Shown piece after piece: positions 8,339 through 17,289 of a stretch of 64,000 nucleotides of DNA (positions within the stretch are counted from its first letter, which is position 1; every line of letters begins with the position of its first letter). The stretch is from positions 1 to 64,000 of the forward strand of contig NZ_JAPDPD010000010.1 in the NCBI RefSeq assembly GCF_026283965.1, given 5' to 3'. Under the pieces are notes generated by a model. The model was given only the letters and a program-made list of their open reading frames with translations, was not told the origin of the DNA and searched no databases. A program made the position numbers and the translations under genes. The DNA comes from Dyella subtropica. Its GTDB lineage: Bacteria; Pseudomonadota; Gammaproteobacteria; Xanthomonadales; Rhodanobacteraceae.

Positions 8339-9064
8339 TCAGAAACGGTATTCGCCGTTGAGCGACACGATGCCGGTGGAGCGCTTCAGGCCGCTGACTT
8401 CCACGCCGGTGGCGTTGTCCTTGATCTTGCCGGTGCTGACCTTGAAATAGTCATAGTGCACGCCGACGCCGAAGTGCTCGTTGACGTCCCAGCCGGTGCC
8501 GACACCCGCGTAGTAGCCGCCGCGGCCGGAGTTGCCGCCGCTGCTCAGCCCCAGATTCTGGCCCAGGCTGTTGCTGTAATTGTTGTGGTTGTCATTGCCG
8601 TGGAAGTAGCCGCCACGTGCGCTCAGGTACCACTGGGGAACCAGATTGATGCGGCCATTGGCGCCAACCAGCCAGCCGCGCAAGGCATCGGAGGTGGTGC
8701 GCTGGTTCACGTCCTGCGAGTTGAACACGTTCTTGACCCGGAAGTTGCCGAGGTCGGCGTAGCCCAACTCCAAGCCCAGGCCCATGTCCTGGCCGACCTT
8801 CCAGCGATAACCGCCGGTCAGGCCGTAGCCCGTGCGACGGCCACGATCACCGTGAAGGAAGTTGAAGCTACCGCCGTTGCTGCCGAAACCGCCGTTGCTG
8901 TTGCCACTGGTGCGGCCGACATTGAGGTCCGTGAACCAGTTGCCGCTGCCTACCGGCTGATTGGACTGATAGTTGCCATTGGCCGCGGAGGCGTCCTGGG
9001 CGAAGGCCGGGATGGCGACAAAGCCGGCGGAAATGAACGCAAGGGCAAGTAGTGACTTCTTCAT
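8339..9064 (-). CDS. Outer-membrane beta-barrel protein, paralogue 2
   Basis: A 241-residue protein with signal peptide MKKSLLALAFISAGFVAIPA-FA and the same barrel pattern and C-terminal EYRF as the gene at 7435-8028. It is longer by about 44 residues, mainly because of Gly/Asn/Ser-rich insertions (SGNSNGGFGSNGG near residue 53 and the SLGQNLGLSSGGNSGRGG segment near 165), which would be extracellular loops. Conserved pieces are TGYGLTGGYRWKVGQ, LELGYADLGNFRVKN and VHYDYFKV. Probably a tandem duplication. The start ATG at 9064 has upstream GAGGA. Function unknown beyond outer-membrane location. Confidence 0.85.
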   Translation of the reverse strand: MKKSLLALAFISAGFVAIPAFAQDASAANGNYQSNQPVGSGNWFTDLNVGRTSGNSNGGFGSNGGSFNFLHGDRGRRTGYGLTGGYRWKVGQDMGLGLELGYADLGNFRVKNVFNSQDVNQRTTSDALRGWLVGANGRINLVPQWYLSARGGYFHGNDNHNNYSNSLGQNLGLSSGGNSGRGGYYAGVGTGWDVNEHFGVGVHYDYFKVSTGKIKDNATGVEVSGLKRSTGIVSLNGEYRF

Positions 9065-9182
9065 TGATTGTTCCTCTTCTTGGGGCGCGCCGCGTGCCGT
9101 GGATTTAGGGGGAAGGGCAAGCGCGGTCGGTCAGGCCTTTGACAACCTGAAAGAGGATTAGAGCGGGGCCAGCCTGAAGGGT

Positions 9183-9220
9183 TTCAATACTGGCTGGTGT
9201 AATATTAAGCCCGAATTAAG
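9183..9220 (-). promoter_or_regulatory. Direct-repeat regulatory element of barrel gene 2
   Basis: TATTAAG (9203-9209) and AATTAAG (9214-9220) are 11 bp apart, with TTCAATACTG at 9183-9192. This is the same arrangement as at 8152-8189, at nearly the same distance from the start codon (119 versus 124 bases). Confidence 0.6.
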
Positions 9221-9303
9221 GCCAGTCTTTTCTGACGACAGCAGGTGGACGATCGGCGACAATGGCTGTTTTTCGCCGCCGCCTGCCCCCGGAGAACCAC
9301 CTG

Positions 9304-11313
9304 ATGACCACCCGCCGCGAACTCGCCAACGCCGTCCGCGCCCTAGCCATGGATGCTGTCGAGGCCGCTAAATCCGGCCATCCCGGCATGCCGATGGGCA
9401 TGGCCGACATTGCCGAGGTGTTGTGGAACGATTTCCTCCGCCACAACCCGGCGAACCCCAAGTGGTTCAACCGCGATCGCTTCGTGCTCTCCAACGGTCA
9501 CGGTTCGATGCTGCAATACGCGCTGCTGCATCTGACCGGCTATGACCTGCCGATGGATCAGCTCAAGCGCTTCCGCCAGCTGCATTCGAAGACAGCCGGC
9601 CATCCGGAAGCCAGTGAAACCCCTGGTGTGGAAACCACCACCGGTCCGCTGGGTCAGGGCCTGGCCAATGCGGTGGGTTTCGCGCTGGCCGAAAAGGTGC
9701 TGGCGGCGCGTTTCAACCGCCCGGGCCACGACATCGTCGATCACCACACCTATGTGTTCCTCGGCGACGGTTGCCTGATGGAAGGTATTTCGCACGAAGT
9801 CGCCTCGCTGGCCGGCACCTGGCAGCTGGGCAAGCTGGTCGCTGTGTACGACGACAACGGCATTTCCATCGACGGTGAAGTGCATGGTTGGTTTACGGAC
9901 GACACTGCCAAGCGCTTCGAAGCCTATGGCTGGAATGTGATTCGCGGCGTCGATGGTCACGACGCCGAGGCGGTAAAGAAGGCGATCGCCGTCGCCACTG
10001 CCAAGAGCGACAAGCCGACCCTGATCTGCGCTCGCACCATCATCGGCTTCGGCGCGCCGAACAAGCAGGGCAAGGAAGAGAGTCACGGCGCCGCGCTGGG
10101 CAAGGACGAGATCGCAGCCGCCCGCGAGCAGCTGGGCTGGCATTACGCGCCGTTCGAGATTCCGGCCGATATCTACACCGGCTGGGACCACAAGGCCGCG
10201 GGCGCTAAGCGCGAGCAGGATTGGGATACGGCCTTTGCCGCTTATGCCGTCGCCCATCCGGAGCTGGCTGCCGAGTTCAAGCGCCGCCTTGCCGCCGAAC
10301 TGCCGGCTGATTGGGCCGAGAAGTCGCAGGCTTACGTGGCCAAGATGCAGGCGGAAGGCCCGGAAGTGGCCAGCCGTAAGGCATCGCAGATGGCGCTCGA
10401 AGCCTTCGGCCCGCTGCTGCCGGAACTGATCGGCGGCTCGGCTGACCTCGCCGGCTCCAACCTCACCAAATGGAAAGGCAGCCTGGACGCCGCCAACGGC
10501 AATAGCGCCGACGGCAAGGGCAACTACATTTATTACGGCGTGCGCGAGTTCGGCATGAGCGCCATCGCCAATGGCCTGGCGTTGCATGGTGGCTTCATTC
10601 CGTACGACGCCACCTTCCTGGTGTTCTCCGACTACGCACGTAACGCCGTGCGCATGAGTGCGCTGATTCCGGCGCACGCCATCCACGTCTATACCCACGA
10701 CTCGATTGGCCTGGGCGAAGACGGCCCGACCCATCAGGCGGTGGAGCATCTGGCCAGTCTGCGCTACATCCCGAACAACCAGGTGTGGCGCCCGTGCGAC
10801 GCGGTGGAGTCGGCGATGTCATGGAAAGTGGCGATCGAGCGCAAGGGTGCGCCGGCCTGCCTCATCTTCTCGCGCCAGAACCTCAAGCATCAGCACCGCA
10901 CCGAACAGCAGGTGACGGACATTGCCCGAGGTGCCTACGTGCTGTCCGATCCACAGGACACCACGTTCAAGGCCATCCTGATCGCCACTGGCTCGGAAGT
11001 GGAACTTGCGATGGAAGCCGCCCGCACGCTGGCGCAGCAGAACGTGCCGGTGCGCGTGGTGTCGATGCCATGCACCGAAGTGTTCGATGCTCAGCCGCTG
11101 GAATATCGCGAAGGGGTGCTACCCGGCTGGTGCCGTGCACGTGTGGCGGTGGAGGCGGCGACTGCTGACTTCTGGAGCAAGTACGTCGGCCTGGATGGCG
11201 AAGTGGTTGGCATGACCACGTTCGGTGCCTCCGCGCCGGCGCCGCATCTGTTCGAGCACTTCGGCTTCACCGTGGCTCACGTGGTGGATGCGGTGAAGCG
11301 AGTTATTGGCTAA
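9304..11313 (+). CDS. tkt: Transketolase
   Basis: Thiamine-diphosphate enzyme of the non-oxidative pentose phosphate pathway, transferring two-carbon units between ketoses and aldoses. The 669-residue length is normal. The family N-terminus [19 protein letters not shown], the GHPGMPMG motif, GDGCLMEG (the ThDP/Mg motif begins here), DDNGISIDG, and the C-terminal [15 protein letters not shown] are all present. The ATG at 9304 is chosen because it starts the conserved region; an upstream in-frame ATG at 9262 adds residues without family similarity. The gene lies among other sugar-phosphate enzymes and ends at a strong terminator. Confidence 0.97.
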   Translation: MTTRRELANAVRALAMDAVEAAKSGHPGMPMGMADIAEVLWNDFLRHNPANPKWFNRDRFVLSNGHGSMLQYALLHLTGYDLPMDQLKRFRQLHSKTAGHPEASETPGVETTTGPLGQGLANAVGFALAEKVLAARFNRPGHDIVDHHTYVFLGDGCLMEGISHEVASLAGTWQLGKLVAVYDDNGISIDGEVHGWFTDDTAKRFEAYGWNVIRGVDGHDAEAVKKAIAVATAKSDKPTLICARTIIGFGAPNKQGKEESHGAALGKDEIAAAREQLGWHYAPFEIPADIYTGWDHKAAGAKREQDWDTAFAAYAVAHPELAAEFKRRLAAELPADWAEKSQAYVAKMQAEGPEVASRKASQMALEAFGPLLPELIGGSADLAGSNLTKWKGSLDAANGNSADGKGNYIYYGVREFGMSAIANGLALHGGFIPYDATFLVFSDYARNAVRMSALIPAHAIHVYTHDSIGLGEDGPTHQAVEHLASLRYIPNNQVWRPCDAVESAMSWKVAIERKGAPACLIFSRQNLKHQHRTEQQVTDIARGAYVLSDPQDTTFKAILIATGSEVELAMEAARTLAQQNVPVRVVSMPCTEVFDAQPLEYREGVLPGWCRARVAVEAATADFWSKYVGLDGEVVGMTTFGASAPAPHLFEHFGFTVAHVVDAVKRVIG

Positions 11314-11340
11314 ACCCTCGCGAAAGCCGAGCCAGAAACA

Positions 11341-11370
11341 AAAAACGCCGCGATCGTCGCGGCGTTTTTT
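11341..11370. terminator. Rho-independent terminator after tkt
   Basis: AAAAACGCCGCGA pairs with TCGCGGCGTTTTT around TCG, with a T-run on the plus side. It stops tkt, and its A-run also gives U-rich RNA on the minus strand for the HAD gene ending at 11429. Confidence 0.9.
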
Positions 11371-11428
11371 TATAGGAGCGCACCCTGTGCGCGACCGGCC
11401 TAGGTAGCCATCATGCAGCGGCGCGCAA

Positions 11429-12070
11429 TCAGGGTACGGTGGTGGTCAGCAAGGTGCTGAGATGCGCAGGATCGCGCGCGATAGCGCTGGCCCCCGCTGC
11501 TTCCAATTCATCGCGACTGCCAAATCCCCATAGCACCCCAATGCCACGCACGCCATTGGCCACCGCGCCATCGATATCGAAATGGCGGTCGCCAATCATC
11601 GCTGTGTTTTCCGGAGGTGTGCCGAAGTCGGCCAAGGCAGCGGCGATCATCGTCGCCTTCTCGCAATGCGGGCTGCTCGGGTCAGGGCCATAGACGCGGC
11701 TGAAGACCTGGCCGAATGGCAGCGCTTCAATGATCGGCGCGGCATGCCGATACGGTTTGCTTGTCACCACCGCCAGCGCATGGCCGGCGTCGCGCAGGCG
11801 CTCGATCATCGCTTCGATGCCGGGATACACCGTGTGCTCGCGCCAGCCGATGGCATGGAAGCGGTCGTGGTAATGCTCCACGGCGGCTTCGATGCGCACG
11901 GAGTCGTGGTCTAGCAGCGGTGCGAAGCTGTAACGCAGCGGCGGGCCGATCCAATGCCGCAATTCGGCTGGGGCCGGCACACCCAGTTGCTCAAGGGCGT
12001 GCCGGACGCAAGTAGTGATGCCCAGCTCAGAATCGATCAGAGTGCCATCGAGGTCGAACAGGCAAAGCAT
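11429..12070 (-). CDS. HAD family phosphatase (phosphoglycolate phosphatase-like)
   Basis: A 213-residue HAD-superfamily hydrolase with all four motifs: DLDGTLIDS at the start (nucleophile and acid/base Asp), VVTSKP (motif II), the Lys in the CEKATMI region (motif III) and MIGDRHFDIDGA (motif IV). The cap inserted after motif I is alpha-helical, as in the Gph subgroup. The ATG at 12070 gives the correct N-terminus; the frame extends upstream only by overlapping pgk. It lies 11 bases behind the pgk stop on the same strand, so it is probably cotranscribed. It likely removes phosphate from a small metabolite such as 2-phosphoglycolate; substrate not provable here. Confidence 0.85.
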   Translation of the reverse strand: MLCLFDLDGTLIDSELGITTCVRHALEQLGVPAPAELRHWIGPPLRYSFAPLLDHDSVRIEAAVEHYHDRFHAIGWREHTVYPGIEAMIERLRDAGHALAVVTSKPYRHAAPIIEALPFGQVFSRVYGPDPSSPHCEKATMIAAALADFGTPPENTAMIGDRHFDIDGAVANGVRGIGVLWGFGSRDELEAAGASAIARDPAHLSTLLTTTVP

Positions 12071-12081
12071 CGGCGAGCGAC

Positions 12082-13260
12082 TCACTTCGTGGCGCGTGCC
12101 TTGAGTGCGGCCACTGCCGGCAGTTCCTTGCCTTCGAGGAATTCGAGGAAGGCGCCGCCGCCAGTGGAAATATAGGAGACGTCTTTTTCGATGCCGTATT
12201 TTTCGACAGCAGCCAAGGTGTCGCCGCCGCCGGCAATAGAGAACGCGCTGGACGCGGCCACGGCGCGGGCCAGTGTTTCGGTGCCCTTGCCAAAGGCGTC
12301 GAACTCGAACACGCCGACCGGACCGTTCCACACCACGGTGCCGGCCTTGGCGATCAATTCCGCGTAGAGCTTGGCCGTTTCAGGACCGATATCGAGGATC
12401 ATCTCGTCGTCCTTCACCTGGTCCACCAGCTTCACTGTGGCCGAGGCGTGCGCGGAGAACTCCGGCGCCACTACCACGTCTACCGGCATCGGCACCTCGG
12501 CGCCGCGGCGCTTGGCGTCGGCGATCACCTTCTTGGCGGCGTCGAGCAGGTCCGGCTCGTACAGCGAATTGCCAACCGAATACCCGGCCGCGGCGATGAA
12601 GGTATTGGCAATGCCGCCGCCAACGATGAGCTGATCCACTTTACCGATCAGGTTTTCCAGCAGGGTGAGCTTGGTCGATACCTTGGAACCGGCGACGATA
12701 GCCAGCAGCGGGTGAGCCGGGTGCCCCAGCGCCTTGCCCAGCGCGTCCAGCTCGGCCGACAGCAGCGGGCCGGCGGCGGCGATCGGGGCGAATTTGATCA
12801 CGCCATGAGTTGAGGCCTGGGCGCGATGCGCGGTACCGAAGGCATCCATCACGAAGATGTCGCACAGCGCGGCGTACTTCTTCGACAACGCTTCATCGTC
12901 CTTGCCTTCGCCGAGGTTCATGCGGCAGTTCTCCAACACCACCACCTCGCCATCAGCTACGTCGACGCCGTCGAGGTAGTCGGCGACCAGGCGTACTTGG
13001 TTGCCCAGTTTTTCGCCCAGCCATTGCGCCACCAGGGCCAACGACGACTCGGCGTCAAACTGGCCTTCCTTCGGGCGGCCCAGGTGCGACAACACCATCA
13101 CCTTGGCCCCGGCGTCGCGGGCAGCCTTGATGGTGGGCAGGGATGCGTCGAGGCGCTGGGTGGAGGTGATCCGGCCGTTCTCGATCGGTACGTTCAGGTC
13201 TTCGCGGATCAACACGCGCTTGCCGCGCAAATCAAGATCGCTCATGCGGATGACGGACAC
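12082..13260 (-). CDS. pgk: Phosphoglycerate kinase
   Basis: Transfers phosphate between 1,3-bisphosphoglycerate and ADP in glycolysis. The 392-residue length is standard. Typical motifs: [13 protein letters not shown] at the N-terminus, [22 protein letters not shown], the [12 protein letters not shown] segment, and the nucleotide site [12 protein letters not shown] ... [10 protein letters not shown]. The GTG at 13260 is chosen because [11 protein letters not shown] matches the known N-terminus of gammaproteobacterial Pgk, and GGGAG lies 7-8 bases upstream; an ATG at 13245 is an alternative. It leads a probable operon with the HAD phosphatase and diverges from maiA. Confidence 0.97.
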   Translation of the reverse strand: MSVIRMSDLDLRGKRVLIREDLNVPIENGRITSTQRLDASLPTIKAARDAGAKVMVLSHLGRPKEGQFDAESSLALVAQWLGEKLGNQVRLVADYLDGVDVADGEVVVLENCRMNLGEGKDDEALSKKYAALCDIFVMDAFGTAHRAQASTHGVIKFAPIAAAGPLLSAELDALGKALGHPAHPLLAIVAGSKVSTKLTLLENLIGKVDQLIVGGGIANTFIAAAGYSVGNSLYEPDLLDAAKKVIADAKRRGAEVPMPVDVVVAPEFSAHASATVKLVDQVKDDEMILDIGPETAKLYAELIAKAGTVVWNGPVGVFEFDAFGKGTETLARAVAASSAFSIAGGGDTLAAVEKYGIEKDVSYISTGGGAFLEFLEGKELPAVAALKARATK

Positions 13261-13411
13261 AGCGGAACTCCCAGGCTTGAATAACGTAGAGGCGATGGAG
13301 GGACGCCCGAAGGCGCGAACCGCTTATTGTCCTGCCCGCCCGGCAGCGATGCAAACCGCGCCGAAGCTATCCTAGGCGCTCGACTTCTGGTTACCCCGCA
13401 AGGACATTTCC

Positions 13412-14080
13412 ATGACCCCGGACTTGGTGTTGTACGGCTACTGGCGTTCCAGTGCGGCCTATCGCGTGCGTATCGCTTTGAACCTCAAGGGATTGGCCTA
13501 CGAGTCGCGCCCGATACACTTGGTGCGCGAGGGAGGGGAGCAGCACGCCCCGGACTATCAGGCGCTGAATCCGCAGGAGCTGGTGCCTTGCCTGGTGGAA
13601 GGCGGACAGGTGTTTACCCAGTCCATGGCGATCATCGAATACCTCGACGAAACGCGGCCCACACCGCCATTGCTGCCCGCCGATGCCACGGGCCGCGCTC
13701 GCGTCCGCGCCTTGGCGCAATTGCTGGCCTGTGACGTGCACCCACTGGGCAACCTGCGCGTACTGCAGTACCTCGGCAGCCAATTTGGCGCTGACGATGC
13801 GGCGCGTGGCGTGTGGTCGCGCCACTGGATCGGGGAGGGATTCGAGGCGCTGGAGGCCATGCTGGCCGGCAATGTGGCGACCGGCCACTTCTGCCACGGC
13901 GACACACCAACCTTGGCCGATGCTTGCCTGGTGCCGCAGGTGTACAACGCGGTGCGCTGGAAGCTGCCGATGGACGACTACCCGACCATCCTCCGCATCC
14001 ATGCCGCTTGCACCGAGCTGGAAGCTTTTCGGAAAGCGGTGCCCGAAGTGCAGCACGATGCGCCGCCGCCGAGCCACTAA
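13412..14080 (+). CDS. maiA: Maleylacetoacetate isomerase (zeta-class GST)
   Basis: A 222-residue glutathione-dependent enzyme that isomerises maleylacetoacetate to fumarylacetoacetate in tyrosine/phenylalanine breakdown. The thioredoxin-like N-terminal domain carries the zeta-class signature YWRSSAAYRVRIALN, and the glutathione-site ESxxI equivalent is TQSMAIIEYLDE around residue 70. The C-terminal half is the helical GST domain (DTPTLADACLVPQ). No hmgA or fahA is adjacent in this window, so the pathway assignment rests on the signature alone. The ATG at 13412 follows AAGGA. Confidence 0.88.
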   Translation: MTPDLVLYGYWRSSAAYRVRIALNLKGLAYESRPIHLVREGGEQHAPDYQALNPQELVPCLVEGGQVFTQSMAIIEYLDETRPTPPLLPADATGRARVRALAQLLACDVHPLGNLRVLQYLGSQFGADDAARGVWSRHWIGEGFEALEAMLAGNVATGHFCHGDTPTLADACLVPQVYNAVRWKLPMDDYPTILRIHAACTELEAFRKAVPEVQHDAPPPSH

Positions 14081-14107
14081 CGACTGGCGGCGAGCAGTCG
14101 ATAGGGG

Positions 14108-15223
14108 TCAGAAACCCATGCCGTAAGGGTCGTTGCCCACCAGTTCGGTGTTGTCCGCACCGCCGCCTTCGGACAGGCGGATCTTGAGCGCCAGGCCGTC
14201 GCGCGAGTCGGCCTTGTTGAGCGCTTCGTCCAGTTCAATGCGCCCTTCCTTGTACAGGCGATACAGCGACTGGTCGAAAGTCTGCATGCCTTCCTGCAGG
14301 CTGCGGTCCATCGCCTCTTTCACCTCGTGGATCTGGCCGCGGCGGATCATGTCGCGAATGAACGGCGTGTTGAGCAACACCTCGGTGGCCGGCAGGCGGC
14401 GGCCGTCCTTGCCGATGACCAGGCGCTGGCTGATCACCGCGCGCAGGTTCAGGGCCAGGTTCATCAGCACGTTCTTGTGAGCCGATTCCGGGAAGAAGTT
14501 GAGGATGCGCTCCAGCGTCTGGTCGGCGTTGTTGGAGTGCAGGGTAGCCAGGCACAAGTGACCGGTTTCGGAGAAGGAGATGGCTGCCTCCATCGTGTCC
14601 GTGTCACGGATCTCGCCGATCATGATCACGTCCGGCGCTTCACGCATCGCGTTCTTCAGCGCCTCGTGATAGCTGTGCGTATCCAGGCCGACTTCGCGCT
14701 GGTTCACGATGGATTTCTTGTGGCGATGCAGGTACTCGATTGGATCCTCGATGGTGAGGATGTGGCCGGAGGAGTTCTGGTTGCGCTGGTCGATCATCGC
14801 CGCCAGGGTGGTGGACTTGCCCGAGCCGGTGGCGCCAACCACCAGGATCAGGCCGCGCGGCTCCATGATCAGATCGCGGAAGATGCCCGGAAGCTGCAAC
14901 TGGTCGATGCTGGGGATCTCGCTCTTGATCGCGCGGATCACCATACCCACTTCGCCGCGCTGCTTGAACACGTTGATGCGGAAACGGCCGGCTTCCTTCA
15001 CCGCCAGCGCCATGTTGAGTTCCAGATCGCGCTCGAACTGGGGCACCTGGCCCTCGTCCATCAACGAATAGGCGATTTTCTTCACCATGCCGCCCGGCAG
15101 GCCGGTGTTGCCCAGCGGGTATAACTTGCCCTCGACCTTGATGTTCACGGGGGCGCCGGTCGTCAGGAACATATCCGACGCGCCCTTGTCCACCATAAGC
15201 TTGAGGAAGTAACCAATGTCCAC
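14108..15223 (-). CDS. pilU: Type IV pilus retraction ATPase PilU
   Basis: A 371-residue hexameric secretion ATPase of the PilT/PilU family, acting at the cytoplasmic base of type IV pili to drive pilus retraction. The N-terminus (FLKLMVDKGASDMFLTTG) is PilU-like. Visible: Walker A GATGSGKST at 130-138, the Asp-box region after SIEDPIEY-type TIEDPIEYLH, Walker B MIGEIRD and His-box HLCLATLHSNN. The C-terminal tail is Gly/Asp-rich and extends past the ATPase core as in PilU. pilT is usually its upstream neighbour; here the upstream gene is divergent and unrelated, so pilU is separated from pilT or the latter lies elsewhere. Confidence 0.9.
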   Translation of the reverse strand: MDIGYFLKLMVDKGASDMFLTTGAPVNIKVEGKLYPLGNTGLPGGMVKKIAYSLMDEGQVPQFERDLELNMALAVKEAGRFRINVFKQRGEVGMVIRAIKSEIPSIDQLQLPGIFRDLIMEPRGLILVVGATGSGKSTTLAAMIDQRNQNSSGHILTIEDPIEYLHRHKKSIVNQREVGLDTHSYHEALKNAMREAPDVIMIGEIRDTDTMEAAISFSETGHLCLATLHSNNADQTLERILNFFPESAHKNVLMNLALNLRAVISQRLVIGKDGRRLPATEVLLNTPFIRDMIRRGQIHEVKEAMDRSLQEGMQTFDQSLYRLYKEGRIELDEALNKADSRDGLALKIRLSEGGGADNTELVGNDPYGMGF

Positions 15224-15308
15224 TCGTGTCCCCTGAAATTTTGTGCGCGTTGCAATAGTGGATTATGCCCGCCCACAATACGCTGCGACACTCTTAGAGG
15301 AATGAGTG

Positions 15309-15869
15309 ATGGTCCACATCTTTTTCCCGCTGAACGGGCGCTCGAAAGGCGTTCGGACGGCGGTTTCTACCCTGGTTCTGGCCTTGGCTCTGGCCTCGCT
15401 CGGCGGCTGCGCCAGCGTGCCGCCGCCCGATGGCGCCATGAGTCTGGCCCAGAGTCAATTGCGGGCCGCCCGCGACGCCGGGGCGGCTGACTACGCGCCA
15501 GTCGACCTCGATTTCGCGCAAAACAAGTTCCAGCAGGCTCAGGCTGCGATGGCCAGGAGCAAGTACGAGGACGCCGCCGCCTTGGCGGAAGAGGCGCAGG
15601 CGGATGCCGAGCTGGCGCGCGCCAAGGCTCGACTGGGTGCGGCCCGTGCGCAGATCCAGAACAAGGCCGAGGCTAACAGCCGTCTGCGCGACCAGATCGA
15701 GCAGTCGCTGAGCAGTCACGAGGCGCCGCAAAGTCAGCAGAGCGGCCTGCCGGCGCAACAGCCCACCAACGACATGCCGGCGCCGTCGTCGTCCATGCTC
15801 CAGCCCATTCCGCAGGGGCAGGGCTTCCAGACCTTGCCTCAGTCGAATGACCAGGGAGGCCACCCATGA
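15309..15869 (+). CDS. DUF4398-type lipoprotein
   Basis: A 186-residue putative lipoprotein. A basic, hydrophobic signal (STLVLALALASLGGC) ends in the lipobox LGGC, predicting lipidation at that Cys. The mature part is a helical, Ala/Glu/Lys-rich region (LAQSQLRAARDAGAADYAP, FAQNKFQQAQAAM, YEDAAALAEEAQADAEL), the pattern of the DUF4398 domain, followed by a Gln/Pro-rich tail. AGAGGA lies 7 bases before the ATG at 15309; a GTG at 15306 is the alternative. Its last codons overlap the next gene by 4 bases, so the two are translationally coupled. A periplasmic or cell-wall associated role is inferred. Confidence 0.75.
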   Translation: MVHIFFPLNGRSKGVRTAVSTLVLALALASLGGCASVPPPDGAMSLAQSQLRAARDAGAADYAPVDLDFAQNKFQQAQAAMARSKYEDAAALAEEAQADAELARAKARLGAARAQIQNKAEANSRLRDQIEQSLSSHEAPQSQQSGLPAQQPTNDMPAPSSSMLQPIPQGQGFQTLPQSNDQGGHP

Positions 15870-16510
15870 AACCCCTGAACACCACACTGTCCGCTCTGGT
15901 TCTGGCGCTCGCCACCGTGGGCGCGGCCCATGCGGCCAAGGACGATCTGGATATCGCTCGCCTCAATAACAGCCTTGACCAGCTGTCCCGGGACCCGAGT
16001 CTGGGCAATTACGCCCAAAGCGAGCAGGCCCGCGCCCGAGACGCCATCGCACGGCTGTCTCAGGCGCGCTCACGCGACCGTGCGCACGCCCTGTACGTGG
16101 CCGAGCGCCGTGTCGACTTGGCCAAGGCAACCGCCCAGTTGCAGGATGCCCAGCTGAAGATCAACCAGCTCGATCGTGAACACGACCAGATCCAGCTCGA
16201 CGGTAGCCGCCGCGAAGCCGATGCGGCACGTCGCGAACTGGAGCGCCAGCGTCTGCAATATCAGCTGGCGCAGGAAGAGGCCGCCCGCTTGCAGGAGGAA
16301 GGAGCCGCCGCTACCGCTCAGGCCCAGCAGGCTCAGGCTCAGGCTGAGCAGGCACGCAAGCTTGCCGCCGCCCAGAGCAAGGTGGCCAACGCTGCTCGCA
16401 AGGAGGCCGACCTCGCAACTCAGGCGGCCAAGGCCATGCGTTCTCAGATGCAAAGTGGCGACGGTTCGGATACCCCGCCGCCGCCCAAGAAGGGGCAGGG
16501 GAAGAAGTAA
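15866..16510 (+). CDS. Periplasmic coiled-coil protein (DUF4398-associated)
   Basis: A 214-residue protein with a signal peptide (STLSALVLALATVGAAHA-type, cleavage after AHA) and then an almost uninterrupted heptad-rich helix: LNNSLDQLSRD, RVDLAKATAQLQDAQLKINQLD, READAARRELERQRLQYQLAQEE, AAATAQAQQAQAQAEQ. The last 20 residues are basic and Pro-rich (PPPPKKGQGKK). Similar proteins pair a DUF4398 lipoprotein with a DUF4398-OmpA protein; here the OmpA domain is missing. The ATG overlaps the previous stop (ATGA), indicating an operon. Role unknown; a periplasmic partner of the lipoprotein is inferred. Confidence 0.7.
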   Translation: MKPLNTTLSALVLALATVGAAHAAKDDLDIARLNNSLDQLSRDPSLGNYAQSEQARARDAIARLSQARSRDRAHALYVAERRVDLAKATAQLQDAQLKINQLDREHDQIQLDGSRREADAARRELERQRLQYQLAQEEAARLQEEGAAATAQAQQAQAQAEQARKLAAAQSKVANAARKEADLATQAAKAMRSQMQSGDGSDTPPPPKKGQGKK

Positions 16511-16544
16511 TCGGGCGGAGCCTGTCGGGCTTCTCCCTTGCGTG

Positions 16545-16577
16545 ATGTCCGGCATGACAATAGTTCATGCCGGACAT
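16545..16577. repeat. 13-bp perfect inverted repeat
   Basis: ATGTCCGGCATGA pairs with TCATGCCGGACAT around a 7-base loop, 34 bases past the stop of the coiled-coil gene. There is no T-run, so it is either a Rho-type 3' end, an RNA-stabilising stem or a protein site. Confidence 0.55.
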
Positions 16578-16706
16578 GTTCTTGGGCGAGCCGAGTCCAA
16601 TGATTGCTGCGTGCAAATTGCATGCTCTGACAGCTGTTTATCGCGTCAGGCCGCGCCCCGATTGGGTTCTCAGTGCTTGCTTGCACACCCCTTGCTCGGG
16701 GAGTAG

Positions 16707-16750
16707 GGTCAATGTCCCATGAGGCATCTCCGCTTCATGGGTTACTGACC
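16707..16750. other. Two-tier stem-loop in the leader region of the YdcH-type gene
   Basis: GGTCA (16707-16711) pairs with TGACC (16746-16750); after a symmetric 4x4 internal loop, CCCATGA (16716-16722) pairs with TCATGGG (16735-16741) around a 12-base loop. The 379-base gap between the coiled-coil gene and the YdcH-type gene (16511-16889) contains this and the repeat at 16545-16577 and no gene I can support. Confidence 0.4.
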
Positions 16751-16889
16751 TGAATCATGCGCCTACCTACTCTTTTCCATCGACCCATGTCCCGGTACAC
16801 CGGCATGGGGTGTGGGTGTGTGCATGGCTCTTCACCGTTTGCGGGCGCACCGATCCCGCGCCCGCGGTCACTCGCGAGGAGGTCGGATC

Positions 16890-17117
16890 ATGTTTGAAAA
16901 CCAGCAGCGTGATGATGTCGAAGCCCTGATGAAAGCTGACGCGGAGTTTCGCCGGCTTTACCAACACCACAAGGAACTCGACAGCAAGGTGCACGACGCC
17001 GAGATCGGTGTGCTCCCCATTGACGACATGACCCTGTCGGGCATGAAGAAAGAAAAGCTCCACGCCAAGGAGCGTCTGCAACGCATGTGGGACGACCGCA
17101 AGCACCTCATCCACTGA
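16890..17117 (+). CDS. YdcH family (DUF465) small protein
   Basis: A 75-residue cytoplasmic protein. DUF465/YdcH proteins are short antiparallel helical hairpins, often 65-80 residues, with no known biochemical role. Typical features here: FRRLYQHHKELDSKVHDAE in helix 1, a turn at PIDDMTLSGMKKEKL, and a basic helix 2 (HAKERLQRMWDDRK). The ATG at 16890 has an excellent GAGGAGG 8 bases upstream; the frame extends upstream to 16812, but that part is not protein-like. It stands alone between two structured intergenic regions. Confidence 0.85.
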   Translation: MFENQQRDDVEALMKADAEFRRLYQHHKELDSKVHDAEIGVLPIDDMTLSGMKKEKLHAKERLQRMWDDRKHLIH

Positions 17118-17289
17118 TTCTGCGCGTTTTCGCATAACCGCGGCCCCGGAGCCACCCGCAAGGGAACGGCCACCGGGGCCGACACGTTTTTGGCGTTCGC
17201 GAAGATTCGGCACAACCCGCTCGGTTATCATCCATGTCCTTCGGGCTGCCGTGGCGTGAGTGGTCCGATTCCAACCCAGCGGAGTCCCC

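Noticed and set aside
9343-10749. Long open frame antisense to tkt (about 470 codons)
   Set aside because: Complement of a well-supported transketolase gene, no ribosome-binding site and no recognisable motif.
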